Numbered from the stretch's first letter, positions 1-8,004 are shown. The stretch: 15,002 bases of DNA from Chitinophagaceae bacterium (GCA_017882205.1 JADGPY010000008.1:1-15002), one strand, 5' to 3'. Notes: generated by a model not told the origin, from the letters alone. Numbers and translations: made by a program.

Positions 1-443
1 CGTTCCATCTGGGTCCGGTTAACTACTTCCTGGCTACCGTTATGGCTACTGTTGAAAGTTTTATCCTGCCTGCTTCCTGAAATAACAATCTGGGTTAATT
101 CTTTAGATTCAGGAGTCAATGTAAGATCTGAAGTAAAACTCTGGCCAAGTAACAAGATAACGTCCTCCTGTTTTTTGGGTTTATAGCCAACAAAGGTTGC
201 TGTAATCTCATAGGGGCCACCCACTCTCATGTTTGCAATGTTATAGCGGCCATCCTTCCTGGTCGTGGTAGTGTACCTGGTACCTGAGGGAATATTAATA
301 GCCGTAACTGTAGCACCAGCCAATACACTTCCATTTACATCTGATATCGTTCCCTGGATATCAGAAGTTGTTTCCTGTCCAAAACTGTATATGTTACACA
401 GTAATAATAAACCCAGAAAGGATAATAATTTTTTGAGGATCAT
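1..443 (-). CDS. Oar-like TonB-dependent receptor, N-terminal part only (runs off the left edge)
   Basis: The frame opens at an ATG at 443 and stays open for 147 codons to the window edge, so the 3' part of the gene is missing. The protein starts with a signal peptide (MILKKLLSFLGLLLLCNIYSFGQ region, cleavage probably near residue 23). A CarboxypepD_reg-like beta-sandwich domain follows at about residues 27-105, recognisable from the pattern I-Q-G-T-I-S-D-V-N-G, then A-G-A-T-V, the DGRYNI turn and F-V-G-Y. After it comes a short segment (SKELTQIVISGSR) that resembles a TonB box leading into the plug, and then VVNRTQMER, which resembles the plug entry of Oar-type receptors. Such proteins are 22-strand outer-membrane barrels that take up large substrates with TonB energy; the substrate is unknown. 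The Oar subfamily is an inference from the N-terminus alone; membership in the TonB receptor superfamily is firmer. No Shine-Dalgarno sequence is visible. Confidence 0.85.
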   Translation of the reverse strand, partial: MILKKLLSFLGLLLLCNIYSFGQETTSDIQGTISDVNGSVLAGATVTAINIPSGTRYTTTTRKDGRYNIANMRVGGPYEITATFVGYKPKKQEDVILLLGQSFTSDLTLTPESKELTQIVISGSRQDKTFNSSHNGSQEVVNRTQME

Positions 444-447
444 AAGA

Positions 448-475
448 GTTGTTTTTGTTTGAACAAAAAAACAAC
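448..475 (-). other. A/T-rich imperfect inverted repeat in the receptor leader
   Basis: The arms GTTGTTTTTGTT and AACAAAAAAACAAC pair around a TG centre with a two-base bulge, four bases upstream of the receptor start at 443. The stem is almost all A-T and would be weak as RNA. It could be a binding site or simply low-complexity leader sequence. Confidence 0.2.
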
Positions 476-523
476 AATATTTGTGTAAACCCGGGGGTAA
501 GTTATTACCAAATTATTAAGGTT

Positions 524-564
524 TTTCTCGCTTCGCGGGAAAGATAGCCACGGAAGGCACGGAA
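524..564. repeat. Candidate short intergenic repeat: hairpin plus CACGGAA direct repeat
   Basis: Bases 524-531 (TTTCTCGC) and 535-542 (GCGGGAAA) form an eight-pair stem with one G-T wobble around a TTC loop. Next to it CACGGAA occurs twice, at 549-555 and 558-564. The sequence resembles degenerate intergenic repeats I associate with Bacteroidota genomes (CGTGCCTTCCGTGGC followed by a CGCGAAGCG hairpin), but only one copy lies in this window. It sits 8 bases past the purC stop. No T-tract follows on either strand, so it is not a classical terminator. The rest of the 444-572 spacer shows no gene. Confidence 0.45.
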
Positions 565-572
565 TAATAAAT

Positions 573-1505
573 CTACCTCTCTTTTATTGACATCAATGCC
601 TCAGAAATTCTTTGCTCAATTTCCTTATCACTTAATTGCTGTGGGATGAATTTTTCCCCTAATAGTTTTTCATAAAGCTCGATATACCGGTCACGGATAA
701 TCGCAATCCACTCGTCGCTCATTGGAGGAATGTTTTGTCCTTCCTTGCCCATAAAATTATTTTCTATAAGCCATTCCCGTACAAATTCCTTACTCAGTTG
801 CTTTTGCTTTTCATTTTTTTGCTGCCGATCATCATAACCATCTGCATAAAAATACCGGGAACTGTCAGGGGTATGTATTTCATCCATCAGTAGTATTTCG
901 TTACCGGTTTTTCCAAATTCATATTTTGTATCTACTAATATCAGGCCTTGAACGGCGGCTAATTTTTTACCTCTTTCAAATAGCTGCAAGGCATATTTTT
1001 CAAGTGTTTTATAATCATCCTGGCCCACTAGTCCGCGATAAATGATTTCTTCCCTGCTAATGTCTTCATCATGACCTTGTTCAGCTTTGGTGGATGGTGT
1101 GATGATAGGTTCGGGAAAATAATCATTCTCCCTCATACCATCTGGTAAAGTAACCCCACATAGTATTCTTTTACCGGAAGCGTAAGTTCGCCATGCATGG
1201 CCTGTCAGGTTACCCCTAACCACCATCTCGACACGGAACGGAGTGCATAGTTTGCCCAGCGCAACATTGGGTGCAGGTGTTGAAATCAACCAATTAGGGC
1301 ATATATCTTTTGTTTCATTCAGCATGTAAGCAGCTATCTGATTCAATATTTGTCCTTTATAGGGAATTGGTCGAGGAAGAATTACATCGAAAGCTGAGAT
1401 ACGATCGCTGGCAATCATTACAAGCCACTTGTTATCGATGTTGTAAACATCCCTCACTTTTCCCTTGTAAAAATTAGTTTGACCTATAAATTGAAATCTA
1501 CTCAT
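573..1505 (-). CDS. purC: Phosphoribosylaminoimidazolesuccinocarboxamide synthase (SAICAR synthetase)
   Basis: This cytoplasmic enzyme joins CAIR and aspartate with ATP to give SAICAR in de novo purine synthesis. From the chosen start it has 310 residues, the usual size for the longer bacterial form. Visible motifs are the N-terminal nucleotide-binding loop KGKVRD (14-19), SDRISAFD (33-40), the VEMVVRG strand (92-98), GLILVDTKYEFG (187-198) and DEIHTPDSSRY (208-218), which are the classic SAICAR synthetase signatures. I chose the ATG at 1505 because MSRFQFIGQTNFYKGKVRDVY matches the normal family N-terminus; an in-frame ATG at 1526 would add seven residues and cannot be excluded, since neither has a Shine-Dalgarno sequence. 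The gene stands alone, divergent from the receptor at 1653. Nothing looks damaged. Confidence 0.97.
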   Translation of the reverse strand: MSRFQFIGQTNFYKGKVRDVYNIDNKWLVMIASDRISAFDVILPRPIPYKGQILNQIAAYMLNETKDICPNWLISTPAPNVALGKLCTPFRVEMVVRGNLTGHAWRTYASGKRILCGVTLPDGMRENDYFPEPIITPSTKAEQGHDEDISREEIIYRGLVGQDDYKTLEKYALQLFERGKKLAAVQGLILVDTKYEFGKTGNEILLMDEIHTPDSSRYFYADGYDDRQQKNEKQKQLSKEFVREWLIENNFMGKEGQNIPPMSDEWIAIIRDRYIELYEKLLGEKFIPQQLSDKEIEQRISEALMSIKER

Positions 1506-1592
1506 TTGGCTAAAGTAAACCTGCATATTGATATTTATGAATTTTAAAGCATGAAGATTTAAACATCTTATATCTTTTTGGTGAAAATTAAA

Positions 1593-1623
1593 TTTCTATA
1601 CAAACATAAGTATGCTTATTTTG
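1593..1623 (+). promoter_or_regulatory. Weak candidate Bacteroidota promoter for the receptor/FAS1 pair
   Basis: TTTC at 1593-1596 and TTATTTTG at 1616-1623 are spaced by 19 bases and resemble the Bacteroidota sigma-ABfr consensus TTTG - about 19 bases - TAnnTTTG with one mismatch in each box. Transcription would begin around 1630, giving a leader of roughly 20-25 bases before the ATG at 1653. In such A/T-rich sequence a match of this quality can arise by chance. Confidence 0.25.
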
Positions 1624-1652
1624 CCCAAAATTGTACAACCAAAACCACCATT

Positions 1653-4406
1653 ATGCGAAAAAGTTTTAGCTACCTGGCAGCTATGATCATGGCAAATATT
1701 ATTTCAATTGCTGCCTTTGCTCAGGTGACAACCATTAGCGGTAATGTTAAGAATAGTGTGACTGGAGAAAGCCTTTCAGCTGTTTCAATAACGGTAAAAG
1801 GTTCCGGTGCGGGCACCTTCACAGATGAGAACGGTAGTTTTAAATTAAACCTGAATTCCAGGCTGCCTGTCACGCTCATTATTACTTCTGTAGGGTATGC
1901 TATCGAGGAAGTTATTGTAAATAGCGCAGAATCGGTACACATTGATCTAAAACCAACCAATGTTCTTGGCCAGGAAGTGGTCATTGCTGCAACCAGAACT
2001 CCTTCCCGGATACTGGAATCGCCGGTTACCATTGAGAGAATTAGTACTGCCAATATTCGTAACGCCGCATCTCCTAATTATTATGATCTTTTGGGTAAAT
2101 TGAAGGGTGTAGATGTAGTTAATGCTTCAATACTTTTTACAACCCCAAGTACCAGGGGTTTTAATGGAAGCGGAAATCTTCGTGTCAATCAAATTGTTGA
2201 TGGTATGGATAACCAGGCTCCCGGACTGAATTTTTCCGTAGGAAGTGTAACAGGACTAACCCAGATGGATGTTGAAAGTGTGGAATTATTACCTGGGGCT
2301 TCATCAGCTCTCTACGGCCCGGGTGGTATGAATGGTGCTATTATTATAACTAGTAAGGATCCATTCAAATACCAGGGATTTTCTGCAGATATAAAAACGG
2401 GTGTAAATCATATCGACAGGCTCGAGCGACCTGGTGGACCTTATTATGACTGGTCTATGAGATGGGGTAAGAAGGTTTCAGAGAAGTTTGCCTTTAATGT
2501 TTCGGGCCAAATAATCCAGGCCAAAGATTGGATCGGAATAGATACCCGGGATTATAACCGGCTTGGCTATACTGGTGTTCTGGTTAATGGTACAAGGGAC
2601 ACAGACCCAAACTACGATGGTGTAAATATGTATGGGGATGAAACTACCGTTGACCTGAAATCTGCAGTGCTTACACCACTCGCAGCTTTATTTCCTCCAT
2701 ACCAATCTTATATAAATGCATTGCCTGCTATCATCCAGGTATCAAGGACCGGTTATGCGGAAAAAGATGTAGTTGATCCAAATGCAGTCAATGTTAAATT
2801 AATGGGTTCTGCTCATTATAAAATAACAGATAGAACCACTTTGATTGCCGAAGGATTTTTTGGATCGGGTAACACAGTTTACACAGGAAGTGATCGTTAT
2901 TCTCTTAAGAACTTAAAGATGGCGCAATACAAACTCGAATTGAATAATACCGATTGGTTTTTGAGGGGGTATACTACTCAAGAGGATGCAGGCCAAACGT
3001 TCAATGCTACTGTAACCACCCGTCTGCTTAATGAAGCCTGGAAACCAAGTGGTGGTAGCACAGGATGGTATGCTCAATATGGGCAAGCATTCCTCGCAGC
3101 TAAACTTGCTGGTCAAACAGATATAAATGCTCATAATATTGCCCGTGCAGCAGCAGACCAGGGCAGGCCAGCTGCAGGGTCTCCATTATTCAAACAATTG
3201 CTTGACCAGGTTCGGAGTGTTCCGATTTCGAAAGGCGGTGGTTTATTTGTTGATAGAACAAATTTGTACAACATAGAAGGGCAATATAATTTATCTCAGT
3301 ACACTAAGGAATATGCAGACGTAATTGTTGGTGCGAATTTTAAAAGATATGTATTAAATTCAGAAGGTACATTATTCGCAGATTCCACCGGGAAGATCGG
3401 GATAAACGAAGTAGGTGCTTATGTACAGGCAACAAAGAGATTACTTGATGACAAACTGAAACTTATAGTATCTGGCAGATATGATAAGAATCAAAACTTT
3501 GATGGAAGATTTACGCCAAGATTTTCTGCAGTGATAAGGGTAGCTCCTGATAATAACCTACGCTTGTCTTATCAGACCGCTTACAGGTTTCCGTCTACCC
3601 AACAACAGTGGATCAACTTAAGCGTAGGGGGAGGATCAAGACTATTGGGTGGACTGCAAACATTCCAAACATATTATCATTTTAATACTAACCAGGTTTA
3701 TCTTGTTGATAGTAATTTGGTTAGAGGAGTTTTAACGCCTCAAAATTTCAATAAGTTCGCAGCAGAATCTGTGCAGTCGTTTGAAGGTGGTTACAAAGGT
3801 TTACTGTTAAACAAAAAACTTCTGATAGATGTGTATGGATATTTTGGAGTATATAAAAACTTTATTGCAAGGGTGACCGTTGCTCAATCAGTAAATGGCA
3901 ATCCATCCTTCATTACTCAAGCCAATCTCACTGATACTTCGAAGGTACGTGAGTACTCAGTTCCAACTAATATAAGTGATAATGTTGAGACCTATGGGTA
4001 TGGCATCAGCCTTGATTATTCTTTACCGTATAATTTCTCCATTGGAGCAAATGCCTCACAGGATAAAATATCAAAAATTCCGATAGGATTTGTGTCTCAA
4101 TTTAATGCACCTGAATACAGAGTAGCTGCTTCTTTTAGCAATAGCGGATTTGGATACCAAAACCGTTTTGGATTTAATTTTACTTACAAATATCAGGGTG
4201 CTACAGATTATGAGGGCGACTTTGTAAATGGCCCTGTTCCTGCATTTCATACACTTGATGGCCAGGTAAGCTATAAATTCCCGGTACAGAAAATAATGCT
4301 GAAACTTGGTGCAACTAATTTGTTGAATCAATATTATGTCAATGGGTTTGGTAATGCCGCCATTGGTGGATTGTATTATGTAAGCTTTGGTTATAACCTG
4401 TATTAA
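1653..4406 (+). CDS. TonB-dependent outer-membrane receptor with CarboxypepD_reg-like domain
   Basis: This is a full-length 917-residue receptor. Residues 1-23 (MRKSFSYLAAMIMANIISIAAFA) form a signal peptide, and a CarboxypepD_reg-like domain spans about 27-100. A TonB-box-like stretch, QEVVIAATR (107-115), leads into the plug (about 118-235), which contains VDGMDNQAPG and the VESVELLPGASSALYGPGGMNGAIIITSKDP region. The remainder is a predicted barrel ending in an aromatic C-terminus (VSFGYNLY), as expected for outer-membrane insertion. The frame extends upstream to a TTG at 1578, but the ATG at 1653 is chosen because it puts the signal peptide at the N-terminus. It is not of the SusC type and has no SusD partner; instead a FAS1 lipoprotein starts 33 bases downstream, probably in the same transcript. 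The ligand is unknown; vitamin, metallophore or peptide are all possible. Confidence 0.93.
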   Translation: MRKSFSYLAAMIMANIISIAAFAQVTTISGNVKNSVTGESLSAVSITVKGSGAGTFTDENGSFKLNLNSRLPVTLIITSVGYAIEEVIVNSAESVHIDLKPTNVLGQEVVIAATRTPSRILESPVTIERISTANIRNAASPNYYDLLGKLKGVDVVNASILFTTPSTRGFNGSGNLRVNQIVDGMDNQAPGLNFSVGSVTGLTQMDVESVELLPGASSALYGPGGMNGAIIITSKDPFKYQGFSADIKTGVNHIDRLERPGGPYYDWSMRWGKKVSEKFAFNVSGQIIQAKDWIGIDTRDYNRLGYTGVLVNGTRDTDPNYDGVNMYGDETTVDLKSAVLTPLAALFPPYQSYINALPAIIQVSRTGYAEKDVVDPNAVNVKLMGSAHYKITDRTTLIAEGFFGSGNTVYTGSDRYSLKNLKMAQYKLELNNTDWFLRGYTTQEDAGQTFNATVTTRLLNEAWKPSGGSTGWYAQYGQAFLAAKLAGQTDINAHNIARAAADQGRPAAGSPLFKQLLDQVRSVPISKGGGLFVDRTNLYNIEGQYNLSQYTKEYADVIVGANFKRYVLNSEGTLFADSTGKIGINEVGAYVQATKRLLDDKLKLIVSGRYDKNQNFDGRFTPRFSAVIRVAPDNNLRLSYQTAYRFPSTQQQWINLSVGGGSRLLGGLQTFQTYYHFNTNQVYLVDSNLVRGVLTPQNFNKFAAESVQSFEGGYKGLLLNKKLLIDVYGYFGVYKNFIARVTVAQSVNGNPSFITQANLTDTSKVREYSVPTNISDNVETYGYGISLDYSLPYNFSIGANASQDKISKIPIGFVSQFNAPEYRVAASFSNSGFGYQNRFGFNFTYKYQGATDYEGDFVNGPVPAFHTLDGQVSYKFPVQKIMLKLGATNLLNQYYVNGFGNAAIGGLYYVSFGYNLY

Positions 4407-4439
4407 TGTCAATAATTTAAATCATCATCAAAGAAGTAT

Positions 4440-5576
4440 ATGAAAAAGTATATAAAAAATATAATAAAATTATCGGTTATCGCAGTGATATGTGGGTTTG
4501 GTTTTGCATCCTGCAACAAAGATTTACTTAGTCCTATTCCATTGTTATATCCCAAGAATGGAGATACAACCATGTTCGGTATATTAAACAGGGACACCTC
4601 CCTCAGCTTTTATAAAGCGGCAGTTGTAAAAGCTGGCCTTACCAATCTGTTTAATGATAACACTACCATTTTCACAGCTTTTATTCCAAATAATGCTGCA
4701 TTCATTGCTTCGGGGATACCTTCAATTGCTGGAGTGAATTCCTTACCAACACAATCAGTAGCGGCCATTGTTAGCTATTCTATTATTCCTGGTGAGCAGT
4801 TCATAGATACATTAACTTCAACAACTACCGCATTCCCCAATGTGCAGTTGCCAAGTTACTTTACAATTAGCACCATCCCTGGAACAGCGATCCCGCTAAA
4901 TATGCCAATATTTCCAGCTAAGAGGCCAACAGGTTTTTGGGTAAATAATATCCCGGTTGTGTCATCTAACAAACGTGTTCAAAACGGGATCATTCACATT
5001 GTAGCAGCCATAGTAAATCCGCCAAGTACCTATTTATCTAACCTTATATCTTCGGATCCTACTCTTACTATATTTAATGCCGCCATCGCACGTGGAGATT
5101 CGGGACAACTGGTAGGCTCATTGAATCAAATAGGCTACGTACTTGGGTATGCTCCAGCTAATCTAACAGTATTTGCGCCTACAAACACAGCATTAAAAGC
5201 ATTCATCAGCGCTTTAACCGGTGGGGCAATCCCTGTAGGTGCACCCGATGCAACATTTATTGGTTTTCTCAATACCTCGGTACCAGTTCTAACAGTAAGG
5301 GGACTTGTGACATATCACATCATGCCATACAGGGCTTTCTCTGTGAATTTTCCGACTACCGCTGCATTCTTTCCAACATTATTGAACCAGGGTATTCCAA
5401 CACATCCCGGTGTTATGGTGAAGTCCACAATAGTTGGAGGTTTTGGAGCAGCACTTGCGGTAACAGGGGTAGCTAATGGAGGAATTGCAGCAAATGCAAC
5501 AGCACCGTCAAATCTTGATAAGAATGCTATTAATGGAGTGGAGCATGTTATCGACAGAGTGTTGCTGCCGCAATAG
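4440..5576 (+). CDS. Lipoprotein with two fasciclin (FAS1) domains
   Basis: The 378-residue product begins with a lipoprotein signal (MKKYIKNIIKLSVIAVICGFGFASC), with the lipid-modified cysteine at residue 25. The following N-K-D might favour surface export, but that is speculative. Two FAS1 domains fill the rest. Domain 1 (about 45-195) has the H1-like box TIFTAFIPNNAAF (76-88) and the H2-like end GIIHIVAAIVNPP (183-195). Domain 2 (about 200-378) has LTVFAPTNTAL (242-252), a good YH motif in VTYHIMPYRAF (290-300) and GVEHVIDRVLLP (366-377). Domain 1 has S where the YH motif has H (VSYSIIPGEQF, 111-121). FAS1 domains mediate adhesion or ligand contacts in the envelope. The gene follows a TonB receptor by 33 bases with a weak AGAAG ribosome site, suggesting an accessory lipoprotein of that receptor; the role is inferred from position only. 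Confidence 0.92.
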   Translation: MKKYIKNIIKLSVIAVICGFGFASCNKDLLSPIPLLYPKNGDTTMFGILNRDTSLSFYKAAVVKAGLTNLFNDNTTIFTAFIPNNAAFIASGIPSIAGVNSLPTQSVAAIVSYSIIPGEQFIDTLTSTTTAFPNVQLPSYFTISTIPGTAIPLNMPIFPAKRPTGFWVNNIPVVSSNKRVQNGIIHIVAAIVNPPSTYLSNLISSDPTLTIFNAAIARGDSGQLVGSLNQIGYVLGYAPANLTVFAPTNTALKAFISALTGGAIPVGAPDATFIGFLNTSVPVLTVRGLVTYHIMPYRAFSVNFPTTAAFFPTLLNQGIPTHPGVMVKSTIVGGFGAALAVTGVANGGIAANATAPSNLDKNAINGVEHVIDRVLLPQ

Positions 5577-5586
5577 AACTGGCTTT

Positions 5587-6687
5587 CTAAACATTGAATC
5601 TGAAGTGCATCACATCTCCATCATTTACCAAATATTCTTTGCCTTCAATACGAAGTCGTCCGTTATCACGACATGCGGCTTCAGATTTGTATTGAAGAAA
5701 ATCATTGTATGAAATCACTTCAGCCTTGATGAATCCTTTCTCAAAGTCAGTGTGAATGACACTTGCAGCTTGCGGGGCTTTCCACCCATGATGGATGGTC
5801 CAGGCGCGTACTTCCTGTGGACCAGCTGTAAAATAGGTAGAGAGGTCCAACAATTTATAAGCTGATCTTATTAGCCTGTCGAGAGCAGGTTCTGTCATCT
5901 TATATTCATCCATAAACATCTGCCTGTCATCACCCTCTTCAAATTCAGCAATCTGAGCTTCAATCGAATTGTTCATTATGATTACCTGTGCGTCTTCATT
6001 CTTAACCGCATTGATCAATATATCTGAAAATTTATTCCCTGTATGCATAGAGGCTTCATCCACATTAGCGACATAGATTACGGGTTTTTCTGTAAGAAGG
6101 AACAAATCTGAAATGGCTGCCTGATCATCCTTATCTAATTTCAGGCTTCGTATGCTTTTTCCTTCTTCCAGGTGTTTTTTGCAACGTAACAATACTTCGT
6201 ATTCTGCTTTGGCTTTTGCGTCACTTGTTTTTAGCAATTTTTCTGCACGCGAAGCTTTTCGTTCAACACTGTCAAGATCTTTCAATTGAAGCTCAGTATC
6301 GATGATTTCTTTATCACTTATTGGATTTATGGCCCCTTCTTCACGCAGCACATTTTCATCTTCAAAACAGCGTACTACATGGATGATGGCATCTACTTCG
6401 CGGATATTAGCGAGAAATTTATTTCCTAATCCTTCACCTTTACTGGCGCCACGTACAAGCCCTGCAATGTCTACAATTTCTATCTGGGTAGGAACTGTTC
6501 GCTCTGGGTTCACCAGTTCTGCTAGTTTATCTATTCGTTCATCGGGAACATTAACAAGCCCGATATTGGGTTCTATGGTGCAGAAACGGTAGTTACTGGC
6601 CTGTGCTTTGGCACTATTGCTCACCGCGTTGAATAAGGTTGATTTTCCTACATTGGGTAGGCCCACAATTCCGGCTCTTAGAGGCAT
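5587..6687 (-). CDS. ychF: Redox-regulated ATPase YchF (Obg-related, OLA1 family)
   Basis: At 366 residues it matches the usual YchF length of about 363. The G1 loop is GLPNVGKST (9-17) and G3 is DIAGL (73-77), with a hydrophobic Leu where classical GTPases carry the catalytic Gln. The G4 position is NVDE (208-211) rather than NKxD, which is the family hallmark explaining ATP preference. A coiled-coil helical insert spans roughly 125-180, and the TGS domain occupies about 281-364 (from TYFTAGPQEVRAWTIHHG through the VNDGDVMHFRF end). The protein is cytoplasmic, associates with ribosomes and is linked to stress responses in other bacteria. It converges with the FAS1 gene, with only 10 bases between the two stop codons and no separate terminator visible. 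A -7-like box lies about 54 bases upstream of its ATG. Confidence 0.97.
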   Translation of the reverse strand: MPLRAGIVGLPNVGKSTLFNAVSNSAKAQASNYRFCTIEPNIGLVNVPDERIDKLAELVNPERTVPTQIEIVDIAGLVRGASKGEGLGNKFLANIREVDAIIHVVRCFEDENVLREEGAINPISDKEIIDTELQLKDLDSVERKASRAEKLLKTSDAKAKAEYEVLLRCKKHLEEGKSIRSLKLDKDDQAAISDLFLLTEKPVIYVANVDEASMHTGNKFSDILINAVKNEDAQVIIMNNSIEAQIAEFEEGDDRQMFMDEYKMTEPALDRLIRSAYKLLDLSTYFTAGPQEVRAWTIHHGWKAPQAASVIHTDFEKGFIKAEVISYNDFLQYKSEAACRDNGRLRIEGKEYLVNDGDVMHFRFNV

Positions 6688-6740
6688 TTAATAATATTTG
6701 AGATGATTTTGGAACTTAGGCTCCAACTATTTTTGGGCGG

Positions 6741-6748
6741 CAAAGATA
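6741..6748 (-). promoter_or_regulatory. Candidate -7 promoter box for ychF
   Basis: Read on the minus strand the sequence is TATCTTTG followed by C, an exact fit to the Bacteroidota -7 consensus TAnnTTTG. It lies 53 bases before the ychF ATG, giving a leader of about 45-50 bases. No TTTG-like -33 element is present at the usual 19-21 base distance, because the palindrome at 6761-6791 occupies that place. The call therefore rests on one box. Confidence 0.4.
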
Positions 6749-6760
6749 ACCCGAAATATT

Positions 6761-6791
6761 TGTAGAGACGTAGCATTGCTACGTCGCTATA
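6761..6791. repeat. 31-base imperfect palindrome (REP-like) overlapping the rhodanese stop codon
   Basis: The core GACGTAGCATTGCTACGTC (6767-6785) is perfectly palindromic around ATT. Allowing two mismatches, the symmetry extends to 15-base arms (6761-6775 and 6777-6791) around base 6776. It resembles TGTAGAGACG-type repeats that I recall as dispersed intergenic palindromes. The right arm contains the TAG stop (6787-6789, minus strand) and part of the last Leu codon of the rhodanese gene. No T-run follows on the minus strand, so a standard terminator is unlikely, although the RNA hairpin could protect the 3' end. Confidence 0.6.
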
Positions 6792-7995
6792 AATATTCTG
6801 CAGGCACATCAGTAACCATGTCTATTAATGCCAACTTGCCTTTTATATTATTTGCCCTCCAGCGAATATTCCAGATTCCGCCGGAAAGAAGGTATACTTT
6901 AGTAAATCCATTGTCAATTAGTGTAGAAGCAGCATTATATCCAGCCATATCTGAACTAAAGCTATAGATCACAATAGGTTTGTTTTTAGAACTTAGCAAT
7001 TCATCCCATCTTTTGAACAGATCTGGTGCTGAGATGTTGATGGCATTCTTTATGTGGCCTTGATTACGCCATGCATTCTTTGCCTTATTTGCAAACTCAT
7101 CAGGATTTCTAACATCAAGAATGGATAGTTGGGGATCGTGTTTGATTAATTGATCAAATTCTTCGGGGCTGATCAACTTGAATTTTGTATCGTGTAACCA
7201 TACTGAATTTTTACAGCTAACATCTGCACTGTTGGTATTTTCGAAATTAAAAAGCCCATCGAATAAGATGGCAATATTTGTAAAGCCCTTTGAACTTAAC
7301 ATAGTCGCGGCTTCAGCACTTTTATCTCCATAGTCATCAACCAGGATTATTTTTTTATTCTGAGGCAAGGATTGCAAGGAGTTTGACAATTGATCAGATG
7401 CAATGTGATGTGCATTCAGAATGGTGCCCATTGCATTGACTGTAATTGAAGTAGAAATCCCCCTGTAAGCAGAATCGCTCCTGATGTCAAGAATGAAACT
7501 ATTTTTATTATTTAACTCCTGGCAAAATTCAGCCGGGGATAATATTGTATATTTATTAGTGGTTTCATACAAGCCATTTACGGCTCCGCGGGTCTGTATA
7601 AGCGTTGTCATACCTCCATTAATATTATACACTTTCGTAAAGCCGCTGTCTGCAAGCATTTGGCTCGCCCGCCTGCTGCGCTGGCTGTATGAGCAGTACA
7701 CAAAAATGGGTTTATTTTTATAATCTTGTAAATCATTTAAATGGGAAGCAAGTTCCTGTACATCGATATTTTTTGCATTTTTCAGATGCCCAAGGTTCGT
7801 ACTTGCCATAGATGAGGTATCAGCATATTCTCCCTTGCTTCTAACATCCAGCAATAAATAACCTGGGTTTAATTTTAATTGGGTACTCAGATCCTGCGGA
7901 TAAACTGTCTTGAATAATACATTATCATTTTTGTATTGTGCATTAAGTGCAAAAAAAGTAAATAAGGTAATAACCGTACACAATAATTTTGGCAT
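6787..7995 (-). CDS. Secreted protein with three rhodanese domains
   Basis: The 402-residue protein starts with a signal peptide (MPKLLCTVITLFTFFALNAQ, cleavage near residue 20; no lipobox), so it probably acts in the periplasm. Three rhodanese-like domains follow at about 30-135, 150-250 and 272-380. Each shows the LDVR or LDIR strand (LLLDVRS 48-53, ILDIRS 168-173, ILDVRN 292-297) and a late GGM/DGL/GGI turn. Domain 1 keeps the sulfur-carrying cysteine in VYCSYSQRSRRA (C101, loop CSYSQRS). The same position is D220 in domain 2 (DDYGDKS) and S345 in domain 3 (SFSSDMA), so only the first can be a conventional sulfurtransferase. The other two may be structural or bind ligands. The gene is transcribed toward ychF, 99 bases away. 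A 17-base palindrome lies ten bases before its start. The substrate and partner are unknown. Confidence 0.93.
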   Translation of the reverse strand: MPKLLCTVITLFTFFALNAQYKNDNVLFKTVYPQDLSTQLKLNPGYLLLDVRSKGEYADTSSMASTNLGHLKNAKNIDVQELASHLNDLQDYKNKPIFVYCSYSQRSRRASQMLADSGFTKVYNINGGMTTLIQTRGAVNGLYETTNKYTILSPAEFCQELNNKNSFILDIRSDSAYRGISTSITVNAMGTILNAHHIASDQLSNSLQSLPQNKKIILVDDYGDKSAEAATMLSSKGFTNIAILFDGLFNFENTNSADVSCKNSVWLHDTKFKLISPEEFDQLIKHDPQLSILDVRNPDEFANKAKNAWRNQGHIKNAINISAPDLFKRWDELLSSKNKPIVIYSFSSDMAGYNAASTLIDNGFTKVYLLSGGIWNIRWRANNIKGKLALIDMVTDVPAEYL

Positions 7996-8004
7996 GGCAG
8001 AAGG

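Noticed and set aside
1554..1569. Inverted repeat AAGAT-N6-ATCTT between purC and the divergent receptor
   Set aside because: Five-base A/T-rich arms are expected by chance in this composition; no further support.
1578..1652. Upstream TTG/GTG starts for the receptor at 1653
   Set aside because: They place 25 charged and polar residues before a clear signal peptide; the ATG at 1653 fits export.
1721..2053. Open frame of 110 codons on the minus strand inside the TonB receptor gene
   Set aside because: It lies wholly antisense to a well-supported coding region and shows no recognisable protein features.
4071..4412. Open frame of 113 codons on the minus strand over the receptor 3' end
   Set aside because: Antisense to the conserved C-terminal barrel strands; composition looks like a reading-frame shadow.
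5563..5590. Possible terminator between the convergent FAS1 and ychF genes
   Set aside because: Only a four-base TTGC/GCAA stem is present and no T-tract follows.
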